A stretch of DNA of 64,000 nucleotides from Coenobita brevimanus (taxonomy: Eukaryota; Arthropoda; Malacostraca; Decapoda; Coenobitidae): assembly GCA_032717465.1 (NCBI GenBank), contig CM064667.1, positions 912,374-976,373 of the forward strand, in the 5' to 3' direction. Positions 48,283-57,544 of the stretch are shown here, in pieces (within the stretch, counting starts at the first letter, position 1; the number at the start of each line of letters is the position of its first letter). The translations under genes and the position numbers were made by a program. Below the pieces are notes generated by a model, which saw only the letters and a program-made list of their open reading frames with translations, was not told the DNA's origin and ran no database searches.

Positions 48283-48699
48283 CATAAATAGTGGGAAAGA
48301 CAGTTCCACAGTTGACCGGTTTTATATATTACATAATACACTGAGAGTACTGGTTCACTGATGCCTTAGACAGCTCGCGGTTCTACATCCCAGTATTGTG
48401 TATATGAGAGCAACAGCTGCCGTTAATGTTTGGTTTGTTAGGGAGGGGGGAAGGGGTCGGTATGTACTGTGTGTACATCCCAGTGTACTCGTAGTCTGTC
48501 TGGGTGTAACAGGTGTCGTTATTGTTTGGTTTGTGGTGGTGGTGTGTTCCTAATTTTCTCTCCATGCACCATGAAAATCAGTGTGGCGAATCGGCTGTAA
48601 CTGACACTAATTGCTTCATTTTGCCACAGATCAGTGTCCATAAGCGTTGTTTGCTGCAGGTCCACCTCAGTGATTTTCTAAGTCCGTGGAGCGACAGGC
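48283..48699. other. Spacer, no gene seen
   Basis: Two copies of GTTTGGTTTGT... near 48429 and 48526 sit with GTACATCCCAGT words about 90 bases apart, a weak duplication. No coding motif. Confidence 0.4.
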
Positions 48700-49905
48700 A
48701 CTTGACATCTCAAAGGCTTTCGATTGAGTCTGGCATAAATCTTTAATTTTCAAACTGCCCTCTTACGGTTTCTATCCTTCTATCTGTGCCTTCATCTCTA
48801 GCTTCCTTTCTGGTCTTTCTATAGCCGCTGTTGTAGACGGCTGTCGTTCTTCTCCTAGATCTATTAACAGTGGTGTTCCTCAGGGCTCTGTCCTATCACC
48901 AACTCTCTTCCTTTTATTCATAAGTGACCTTCTAAGCTGTACATCTAACCCTATCCACTCATACGCTGATGACTCCACCCTCCACCTTTCCATTCAATTC
49001 TCACAACGTCCATCTCAGCAGTTACTTCAACAGGCAAGGGATGAGGCTATGGCACACCTAATGTCTGACTTGGCTCGTATCTCTGACTGGGGTAAAAATA
49101 ATCTGGTTGTTTTTAATGCATCAAAGACTCAGTTTTTGCACCTGTCAACCCGACAAAATCTTCCACAGGTATATCCGCTTATGTTTAATAATACTCAGCT
49201 TAATCCTGCATCATCGTTGAACATGCTTGGGGTTTCATTTGCTCGGGACTTGTCTTGGAAAGATCATATTACATCTCTTGTAATATCTGCTTCCAAGCGA
49301 TTGGGTGTGCTAAGCCGACTCCGTTCCTTCTTTGCCCCTGCACAATTGTTGACTCTATACAGGGGTTTTATCCGCCCCTGTGTGAAGTACAACTCTCATG
49401 TGTGGGGAGGCTCCCCACATGCAGCTCTTCTCAATAGGGTGGAGTCAAAGGCTTTTCGTCTCATTAACTCTCCCCCTCTTACTGACTCTCTTCAACCTCT
49501 GTCTCTTCGCCGCAGTGTTGCATCTTTATCTCTTTTCTATCGCTACTTCAATGGTCACTGTTCCTCTGAACTGTCTGCATGCATTCCTCCACTTCTATGA
49601 CGGGCGTGTAGAACCCGTCTAGCAGCAAACTCTCACCCCTTTTCTGTCCAACTCTCTAATACAAGAGTTAACCGTTACTCCCAGTCCTTCATTTATGCAA
49701 CAGGTCAACTCTGGAACTGTCTCCCTCTGTATTTCCTGCTTCCTATGATCTCCAGTCTTTCAAACGCAGTGTGTCCAGACATCTCGAAATGAATGGATCT
49801 TGAATTTGGCTCTCTTTTGTATTTTGTTTTTCTCTTGGAAGGAACAGTTTTGCGGTCTCATTGCCTTTGGTTCCTTCTTCCTCACATAAAAAAAAAAAAA
49901 AAAGT
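48700..49905 (+). mobile_element. 5'-truncated LINE, I/Jockey-like RT end
   Basis: Frames around 48705-49600 give a LINE RT from the LDISKAFD-like motif onward (broken by a TGA near 48724): INSGVPQGSVLSPTLFLLFI, then the catalytic HSYADDSTLHL near 48960, NASKTQFLHLS, NMLGVSFARDLSWKDHI, LYRGFIRPCVKYNSHVWGG and LNRVESKAFRLI. The frame 49049-49600 is uninterrupted. A stop falls at 49598, then readable coding continues in frame to about 49800. A poly(A) at 49889-49904 ends it. Clade name is tentative. Confidence 0.82.
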
Positions 49906-50154
49906 GAGGCGACAGGGCTTTTGATGCTGACTGCATTCTGTGTTTGTACCCAGTACTGTTTGCATTTCATTCTGTTTTTGTCTGTGTTTGGACAAGATGG
50001 GCGGAATAATTAAAGATGTCAAGGATAGGTGAGTGGACAGGGAAGGCTTGCTGGTCACTGGGTGGGAGGAAAATTGCTGTTAACTACTCTCTTAGTGACA
50101 TAATGTGGTGCTTGGGGACGGGGGGAGAGGGTTACTGTGTTTGATTAGTGAATT

Positions 50155-50215
<61 letters not shown>

Positions 50216-50402
50216 ACCCTCGGGTGAACGTGAGAAACATGGACTTTGAGATGTTAATGAGGGGAAGAGTAAAGTCATGATATTCAAGATAGGCTTTGAC
50301 GCCAAGTTCTCTGTAAGATTGAACAGTTCAGTGATGGAGAGTGTGGCGAAGTATGAATATCAGTTAGACGTATTTGGCAAAGATAAGTAGGATAGGTGAG
50401 GA
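49906..50402. other. Spacer before the BEL element
   Basis: (GT)n then (GA)n at 50156-50212. No gene seen. GAGGA directly precedes the BEL LTR. Confidence 0.6.
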
Positions 50403-51326
50403 TGTGGGAAATATTTTCCCCCAGAGCAGTTGCGCTCTCTAAATTTATCATAGTTTATCCCTGGTTAAAGGCAGAGGACGTAGAGACTGTTGTTAATTAT
50501 TCAAGCGGTTTTAATAACCCAGAAACGACGTTCTCTTTAATAATTCTTGTTATTGATAAATTAAATGCTACTGCATTTATCCCCGTGGACAACTATGCAT
50601 TGTAAATACATGTAATTATGTCGTATTTTCCACTGACCTAAGCTGCGTCTGCGCGATAGGTGACGTGGCAAGCAGGGAAAGATTCCCCTGTTAAGGCAGA
50701 TGTGGAATTAAGATATTTACATAGTTAAAGGGAATATTTGGTCTAACTTTAGTTTAAGTGGAACTAAGATTAATTTGTTAGATTTGCCCTGTACATATCA
50801 TGATGTAATTTAACTGTATTTAGTACTGTAAATAATTAAATTAAAAGTTGGCAACCTACCATTCTATGAGGGAGGTAGAATTGCCGCATTCACCACTCTG
50901 TTCCTAGTCACTCTCAAGCTAGGTTGTACATACGCACCATAAGGACGCTTGCTTGCTCAAGCAATTACACTAAGCAGCCTCATCGTCATCGGTTATCGAT
51001 CACTCCCTCTTCACTAACTAAGTAACCTTTACGAATTGGCCAATTCAAGGGGGGATTAGCTATGAGATAGAAGAGAAATAGTTATTGTAGGTGAGTTAAG
51101 GTTAAGTTACGTTTCACCTAACTCTATGAGACTTGTTTGATTTACTTAAGAACAACTTTATAAACGAGTAACGACCTACGAGTTGTTATTAGTAAATACC
51201 AGAAATTTCTTACATAGCGGTGCTCCGGCAGGGATACCGACTTGTATACATTAAATAGTTTTCACATTTTGGTGCCCAGAAAGAGGGCCCAGATTTGTTT
51301 ACCAGAACTACTCTACATTTTTCACA
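50403..51326 (+). repeat. 5' LTR of the BEL/Pao element
   Basis: 924 bases. Its last 66 bases contain TTCACATTTTGGTGCCCAGA (51261-51280), an echo of the real LTR/primer-site junction at 51321-51341. I saw only about six base differences from the 3' LTR. Confidence 0.93.
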
Positions 51327-51330
51327 TTTT

Positions 51331-51348
51331 TGGTGCCCCGACCGAGTG
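51331..51348 (+). promoter_or_regulatory. Primer-binding site of the BEL/Pao element
   Basis: TGGTGCCCCGACCGAGTG lies four bases after the LTR end, with the TGG start expected for pairing to a tRNA 3' end. The tRNA is not identified. Confidence 0.65.
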
Positions 51349-51358
51349 AGGATAACCG

Positions 51359-51937
51359 ATGTGTGCCGAGGCGCTGAATGTGTTTAAAGTTGCTTTTGTG
51401 GGGCACAGTTTACTACCACGTTCGGTTGAAGTGGAAGACGTGGACGTACGTGTCTATAGAGCTCCGGGAGGAACGGCAAGGGCTTTCTCTGAAGATGAAA
51501 GGCTGAATGCCGTACTAGACTGGGAGCATGACCGTACGGTCCTTTTCCTTGGAGGAAATGATATCCATGAGGACGTGGAGGTCAATGAAGTTGTGGAGAA
51601 TATTTTAGCAGTGGTAGGAGCCATAGAGGGCTCTTGTAAATCCTCAGTAGCCATAACCCTCCTCGAGCCAAGGAACCTGCCATATGGCTCTCCAGTTTGT
51701 TATGGAACATATAAATTAGTTAGCAGAGCTGTAAACCGGAAGTTGCAACGGGCCAGGAAGGGAAGGGATTTCATACATTTTAATGCCAAGCCCTTCCAAG
51801 CAATGTTGAAATCTGATGGTATACATTGGAACCATCATGGTAGGAAAACGGTTCTGCAGAAATTTATAAATTATGTAGAACATAAGAAAGGAGAGTTCTA
51901 TGCTGTACAAGCTATGGGTGGGCCTATGGAGTATTGA
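51359..51937 (+). CDS. SGNH/GDSL-type hydrolase ORF inside a BEL/Pao element
   Basis: 192 codons, intact. The four signature blocks of SGNH hydrolases are in order: VAFVGHS at residues 11-17 (nucleophile Ser17; GHS where GDS is usual), a Gly in RAPGGTA at 34-40, LGGNDIH at 64-70 (Asn67 for the oxyanion hole), and SDGIHWNHHG at 152-161 (Asp153 and His156, completing the triad). Length suits a minimal single-domain enzyme; no signal peptide or membrane segment. By family it would hydrolyse an ester or acetyl group; the substrate is unknown. It begins about 10 bases after the primer-binding site and ends 311 bases before gag, so it belongs to the element leader. Comparable esterase domains occur in ORF1 of CR1-group LINEs. 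Start chosen as the first ATG of the frame. Confidence 0.85.
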   Translation: MCAEALNVFKVAFVGHSLLPRSVEVEDVDVRVYRAPGGTARAFSEDERLNAVLDWEHDRTVLFLGGNDIHEDVEVNEVVENILAVVGAIEGSCKSSVAITLLEPRNLPYGSPVCYGTYKLVSRAVNRKLQRARKGRDFIHFNAKPFQAMLKSDGIHWNHHGRKTVLQKFINYVEHKKGEFYAVQAMGGPMEY

Positions 51938-52248
51938 GGTAATAAATTCTGAGCTCTGGGAATATCGGTGTTTTGGCAATTGAGTGTGGGGATGAACTAA
52001 AACCCTTGAGGTTTAATAACCCTGGGGAATAGGTTGAAATTATAGACCTAATCCCTACACTCCTCAAAATTAAACTAAATAATTAGCTGAGCTGTAATGA
52101 ATAACGAAATTGGGAGAGGGGATAATTTGCACAATGAGGACTTAATCCCTACCCTCTTCAAAATTTAAAATAATCAAATCATTGCTAAGTTGAGGTAAAA
52201 TTGTGGTTGGAATTCATAATTAAATTATTAAATTAGAACTCCGTCAAC
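51938..52248 (+). promoter_or_regulatory. AT-rich leader between SGNH ORF and gag, with direct repeats
   Basis: Two imperfect copies of a ~50-base segment, opening ACCTAATCCCTACACTCC (about 52048) and ACTTAATCCCTACCCTCT (about 52140), each followed by CAAAATT and an A/T-rich end. GAGGTAATA overlaps the SGNH stop and resembles a weak splice donor. Gag translation downstream of a 192-codon ORF needs splicing, reinitiation or internal entry; which one is not visible. Confidence 0.5.
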
Positions 52249-53847
52249 ATGTCTGTTTCTTTCTTACAAAGATCTTCTAGTAGTAAGGCAGGATGGGTAA
52301 CTAGAGCCATAAATGATTGTAACCAGTCGCTGGACCAAATACCTCTGTCCAAGGAGAGAATAAATAGTCTCCTAAATATTCTGAAAGATCGATGGAGTAA
52401 GTACGAAGAGAGTTACTTAACTTTAGAAGCGGCTATAGTAAAGGCTGAGAATAAGGAACTCTTAGAGTCAGAAACTACGAAGTTTGAACACAAATTAGAA
52501 GAATACTTAACTGTAGTAAAGACACTAGAGTCAGAATTAGCTGACACTGCCACGGAAACACAAGTTGTGGCACAGCGGAGTAGAGCTGTGTTACCACAAA
52601 TAACGCTTCCGGAATTTGATGGAGAGCAGAACTGGAAATCTTTCTGGGATCAGTTCAAATATTTGGAACACGACAGAATAGATCTCCCTAAAGTCACCAA
52701 ACTTACTTATTTGTTTGGACAGGTCAAAGGAACACCATATCAACTGATAAAAGAATTACCAGTAGAAGAAAATAACTATGAAGTGGCTTTGACCATCCTT
52801 AGACAAAATTACGAAGACAGGGAACAAATTATAAATCATTTATTGCGGGCTCTAATAGAATTACCCACGCCTAGGCACGATTTTGATTCCTTGCAAAAAT
52901 TTAGAATTGCACTAAGTTGTAATTTAAAGGCCTTAGGTACTTACGAAGATATTAAAACATCAGATTGGGTGCTTTCAAGAATTGTGTCCTTAAAGCTACC
53001 ACCGAAAACCAAGGATGCTTTGTATGGTAGGTACCAGAAGGATAATTTCTCCTGTGAAGAGATAGAGGAAGGCTTGATGCAACTCTGTAAACATTTGCAA
53101 GGAACATTAAACACTACTGAGGTCAAACAGAAGACTGAAGTAAAGAAAAAACCCACTAAGCAACTGATTGGGAAAGTTAAGTCACAGAAGACTAGGTATG
53201 TGCCTAAAGAAGAGATAGGTACTTTCCTTAGCTCCACAAAGGCCGAGGATAAAGTATTAAAGATAAGGAATAGACCTGCTGAGGATATTAAGGAAATAAA
53301 ACCTTCCATGGTAAAAGGCAGGAAAGTTTGTGTCTTTTGTGGTGAGCAACATTCCAGTGTATTTTGTCAACAGTACCCTAATTATGCTTCTAGAGTAGGG
53401 AAGCTTCAGGAACTGGGGTGTTGTATAATCTGTATGAACTCCGAACATGCTGCCGCGGACTGTAAGACTAAATTAAATCTTTGCTTTAAATGCAAAAAGG
53501 ATCATCATCATAGTGCTTTATGCCCTAGGATGAAAATTGAGGTTCCTAAACCTGCAAGCGTCAATATGACAATTGCAAAAGGGAATGCTCCATTAGTAAT
53601 GCCAGCTGCAGTGCCAATAGCAGATGTGAAGGTATTGTTTGAGAATAGAAACCAATTGGTATGTACCCTGTTTGATACGGGTGCTCAGAAAACTTTCATT
53701 TCTGCAGACATTGTGAAGAAATTAAAGTTACCAGTTATCGGCAAGGTAAATCCAGCCATTACAGGATTCTTGACAACTAGGAAGGCTCAGTCTTTTGATT
53801 TAGTTAGACCTGTAATACAATTAGGCAGATATAAATGCTGTGCTTGA
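52249..53847 (+). CDS. BEL/Pao gag plus start of protease
   Basis: 532 codons without a stop. Residues 35-110 are helical and charged. LPEFDGEQNWKSFWDQF (120-136) opens the capsid-type domain common to BEL/Pao gag proteins, which runs to about 290. A Lys-rich linker follows. The nucleocapsid part has CVFCGEQHSSVFC (361-373), then two standard knuckles CCIICMNSEHAAADC (C392, C395, H400, C405) and CFKCKKDHHHSALC (C412, C415, H420, C425). The protease starts with LFDTGAQKTFIS (catalytic Asp476). The frame ends at 53847; the continuation is in the frame from 53840, so a single-base indel near 53830 splits the protease. Gag and SGNH ORFs are the intact parts of this copy. Confidence 0.88.
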   Translation: MSVSFLQRSSSSKAGWVTRAINDCNQSLDQIPLSKERINSLLNILKDRWSKYEESYLTLEAAIVKAENKELLESETTKFEHKLEEYLTVVKTLESELADTATETQVVAQRSRAVLPQITLPEFDGEQNWKSFWDQFKYLEHDRIDLPKVTKLTYLFGQVKGTPYQLIKELPVEENNYEVALTILRQNYEDREQIINHLLRALIELPTPRHDFDSLQKFRIALSCNLKALGTYEDIKTSDWVLSRIVSLKLPPKTKDALYGRYQKDNFSCEEIEEGLMQLCKHLQGTLNTTEVKQKTEVKKKPTKQLIGKVKSQKTRYVPKEEIGTFLSSTKAEDKVLKIRNRPAEDIKEIKPSMVKGRKVCVFCGEQHSSVFCQQYPNYASRVGKLQELGCCIICMNSEHAAADCKTKLNLCFKCKKDHHHSALCPRMKIEVPKPASVNMTIAKGNAPLVMPAAVPIADVKVLFENRNQLVCTLFDTGAQKTFISADIVKKLKLPVIGKVNPAITGFLTTRKAQSFDLVRPVIQLGRYKCCA

Positions 53848-55330
53848 TAATATGGAGACAAGTATATACATAAAGGGATTGAAGGAAACCTCTGATCATT
53901 TGCAAAGCTCAGGGATAAAGTTGGCTAAACAGAATGTGGAATCAGATACTGTGGGTCCCATAAAAATGATAATTGGTTCTGATTATTGTGGAAGATTCCT
54001 ACATAGGACTTTCAAAAGGAATAAGGTACAGTTGTTCAAGAGTCCAGGAGGTAACCTTGTTATGGGTCAGTTGCCTTTTCCAAAACAAGTTAAAGGAGAG
54101 GCCAAACTAGTAGACTCAGTCTTTGTTACCCCCACACAGTCATTGATGGTAGCTAGAATAGGTGCAGAATTAGAACCTACTCAGATAAATGACTTGTTGG
54201 ATGAAAACATTGAACCTGTACACAAACTGTGGGACCTAGACAGTGTAGGAATACACTCTGAGGAACCAACCCCTGAAGATAAAATAACATTGGATCTGTA
54301 TAATCAGTCTGTGGAATTTAAGGATGGACAGTATAGGGTAGGATTACCATGGAAACTAAACCACTCAGAGTTACCAACAAATTACCAAGCAGCTAAAGCT
54401 CAGATAAATTCTCTTCTAAGAAAGTTGAGAGATAAACCAGAACATCTGATCCTATATGATAATATTATAAGGGATCAATTGAAGAATAAATTTATAGAAG
54501 AGGTAGAATACCCTGTTAACCACAAAGAAGGACACTACTTACCACATCATGCTGTAAGCAAGGATTCAGTAACTACTCCCATAAGGATAGTATTCAACTG
54601 TAGTAGTAAAGCGTCCAAGGGATCAGCTAGCTTGAACGATTGCCTATACTCTGGACCTACACTAACAGAGAAGTTAGGGAATGTGTTACTAAGATTTAGA
54701 GAGAAACCTTACGCTTACACAGCAGACATTAGTAAGGCTTTTCTCGGAATAGGACTGAGAGATGAGGATAGGAAATTTCCAAAATTCCTCTGGCCTCATG
54801 ATCCTCAAAATGAGGATAGTCCATTGAAAACTTACTGTTTCCGATTGATGCTCTTTGGCTCTTGTGCTAGTCCTTTCCTACTTTGCAACACTTTAAAGCA
54901 TCATTTTGAAAATGCCAAATGTCCAGAAATAGGGCAAACTTTTTATATGGATAATTCGCAAGGTGTTGCTGATACAGAATCGGAAGCTTTGAAGGCTTAT
55001 GAAATAGCCAATTCCGAATGTGGGAAGGCAAATTTGCCGTTACAGAGCTGGAATACAAATTCACCGCTTTTGAGGAACAAAATACATGAGGACTATCCAG
55101 ACTCTGACATTCCCAAAATTCAAAATGTGTTAGGTCTTAACTGGGATACAACAGCTGATGTAATAAGTTTGAAACCAATTAAGTTCTCTGATGTCACTCT
55201 CACCAAGAGGTCCTTGTTAAGGCAGGTTTCCAAGCTATTTGACCCATTAGGATTTGTCAGTCCTATAGTTATTAGGGGCAAATGTTTAGTACAGGAGGCT
55301 TGGTGAGAAAAGTTAGACTGGGACACTGAA
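53840..55330 (+). pseudogene. BEL/Pao protease end and reverse transcriptase
   Basis: After the rest of the protease (MIIGSDYCGRFL near residue 50) comes the RT: KEGHYLPHHAVSK (about 54525), RIVFNCSSKASKG, YTADISKAFLGI (first catalytic Asp, about 54725), FRLMLFGSCASPF, and TFYMDNSQGVAD near 54940. The catalytic box reads YMDN, where YxDD is canonical; I recall YVDN variants in some BEL-like proteins, so this may be lineage-typical rather than a lesion. SKLFDPLGFVSPIVIRGK (connection) is intact. An in-frame TGA at 55304 follows QEAW and interrupts the product. Confidence 0.85.
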
Positions 55331-56149
55331 TTGGGTGAGACATATGTGGAACAATGGGAACAGATTAGAAAGGAGTTTGAAACTACATCAAGCATATGTA
55401 TTCCCAGGAAAATAAACAGTAATGAGAAGTCGCACTTACACATATTTTGTGATGCTTCTCAAAGGGCCTATGGAGCAGTAGCTTATTGCGCAACAGGAGA
55501 GGATAGTAAGATTATAATGTCCAAAGCCAGAGTTGCGCCAATTAAAGAAAGAACCCTACCTCAAATGGAATTGGCTTCCATAGAAGTAGGAACTAAATTG
55601 GCCAGGTATATAACCATTACTCTTGATACTCAGTTTGAGGATATTTACATATGGACTGACAGTGAGATTTGTCTTTACTGGATAGGGAAGGAAGACAGCA
55701 AAATTCCTTTCGTCCGTAATAGAGTGAAGACTATTAAAGAGCTGTCTTCCAAATTTAATTTCATGCATGTGTCCTCCAAACAAAATCTAGCTGATCTGCT
55801 CTCGAGAGGTTCGACCGTAAGGAGACTGATCAAAGATAACTTGTGGTTTAAAGGTCCTAAATGGTTACTCACTAAGGATTGGCCTGAACAGAAACAGTAC
55901 AGTATTGCTGAGATTAGTGCAGTGAACTTGGATCCTATAGTACCTGAGCCAGAAGTAATTGACATCAGCCGATTCTCATCAATAAGACAACTTCTAAATA
56001 CTACTAAATTGGTTGTTGAATTTTTGAATAAGAAGGTGGGGTTTCAGAAATTAGATCCCCTAGAATACTGGCTGAAAAGAGTACAAAGGAATTCTTACGG
56101 GGAAATATATAAACTTTTAGCCAAGACACTGGAAAAAGGAATAAGCTGA
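55331..56149 (+). pseudogene. BEL/Pao RNase H and linker to integrase
   Basis: Continues the RT frame after the TGA. RNase H residues are all visible: HIFCDASQRAYGA (Asp, about 55450), TLPQMELASIE (Glu), IWTDSEICLYW (Asp, about 55660) and NLADLLSRG (Asp, about 55790). The linker carries KGPKWLL, a usual BEL/Pao landmark. The frame ends at a TGA at 56147, where a frameshift to the next frame occurs. Confidence 0.85.
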
Positions 56150-57147
56150 TGAAGAATTTAGGCTTGTTCTTAGACGGAAAGGGTCTGATAAGATGTCGAG
56201 GCCGATTGGTAAAGGCTGACTTGCCCATCCAAACCAAACATCCCATTTTATTCCGTAAGAGTGGATGCTTTGTACAACTTATTATAAAGGATTCCACTCT
56301 CCATGGAGGTGTACCGCAGACCTTAGCCCAAATTCGGGAAAGGTACTGGATTCCTAAGGGTAGACAGGTTATTTAAAAATATCTCAAAAACTGCATCATT
56401 TGTAGGAGGTATGATCAGAGACCTTATATCTACCCAGGACCACCAGCCCTACCGAAGTCATAAGTCGGCCCTTCCATATAACAGGAGTGGACTACACAGG
56501 GGCTATAACTGTTACGGGTGAGAAAACTCCCCATAAAGTTTACATTTGTTTATTTACTTGTGCCTACACAAGGGCAGTCCATCTAGAACTAGCGGAAGAC
56601 CTAAGCTCGGAGACATTCCTCAATGTCTTTCGCAGATTTGCCGCTAGAAGGTCTTGTCCTGGCAAGTTAATAAGCGACAACGGAACTAATTTCGTTGGAG
56701 CAGCACCTTTACCGTTGAACATAATGAACGACCCGAAGGTTAAGTCGGCGCTGGGAATCAGAAATTGTATTTGGCAGTTCACAGCTCCAAGAGCTCCATG
56801 GCAAAATGGATTTACCGAAAGAATGATTGGTATTGTCAAGAACTGCCTGAGGAAAACATTACATAGAACTAAGATCACGAGAGAAGATTTAAGAACAGTA
56901 ATAACTGAAATTGAAGCCAGGATTAATAATAGACCTCTGACTTATCAAGATGACACTAGCGACTCGCTAGAGGCCTTAACACCGGCTCACATGTTATATG
57001 GCAGGAAGCTCCATCCGATGCCTTGTGTGGATATCCAGGAAGAAGTTGATGATCCTAACATAAAAACTAATGATTTAGGACAACATCTTCGGGAGGGATA
57101 TCAACATCTGAAAAGGGTGCTGGATACATGGAATAGACATTGGAGCT
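56149..57147 (+). pseudogene. BEL/Pao integrase, zinc domain and catalytic core
   Basis: Frame 56149-56376 has GLIRCRGRL and the zinc-binding half LHGGVPQTLAQIRERYW; a TAA at 56374 and a frame change near 56445 then break it, with CIICRRY (the Cys pair) read through between. The frame 56487-57149 holds the core: GVDYTG (first Asp, about 56490), LISDNGTNFVG (second Asp, about 56675) and WQNGFTERMIG (Glu, about 56815). INNRPLTY and LTPAHMLYGRKL are typical BEL/Pao integrase landmarks. A TAA at 57147 ends the frame. Confidence 0.85.
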
Positions 57148-57158
57148 AAGAGTATCTT

Positions 57159-57512
57159 TTGAGCCTATGCGAGAGGTTTTATGGAGCTCAAGCTGCCAGC
57201 AACAAATCAGTTATTAACATAGGAGATGTGGTCTTAGTGAAGACTAAACAGCCAAGATCCCAGTGGCCATTAGCTAAAGTGATCTTCACACACCCAGATT
57301 CTGAAGGGGTGCTGAGACTCGTAAAAATAAAATGCAGGGGACATACCGGTATAAAAACTATTGATAAACTGGTACCCCTTGAGTTAGCAGCCACTCCGGA
57401 TTCAGAGAATGGTGAAGATCAAACGGGTCAAGAGGCGCGACCTAGTAGGGCCGCAGCACAGGGTTCTCGAGAACTATGGAGGGAACTCTTGGCTAAGGGT
57501 CATATTACATGA
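57159..57512 (+). pseudogene. BEL/Pao integrase C-terminal domain
   Basis: Same frame as the core after one stop. GDVVLVKTKQPRSQWPLAKV is the usual start of the integrase tail domain that binds DNA (DUF5641-type), followed by GHTGIKTIDKLVPLEL. The frame ends 32 bases before the 3' LTR. Confidence 0.8.
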
Positions 57513-57544
57513 TACAACGTATCATTTTCCGCCGGCCCCAAAAC

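Noticed and set aside
50396..50605. 69-codon ORF in the BEL LTR, repeated at 57545
   Set aside because: Non-coding LTR sequence; the open frame is short and is broken in the 3' LTR by the LINE insertion.
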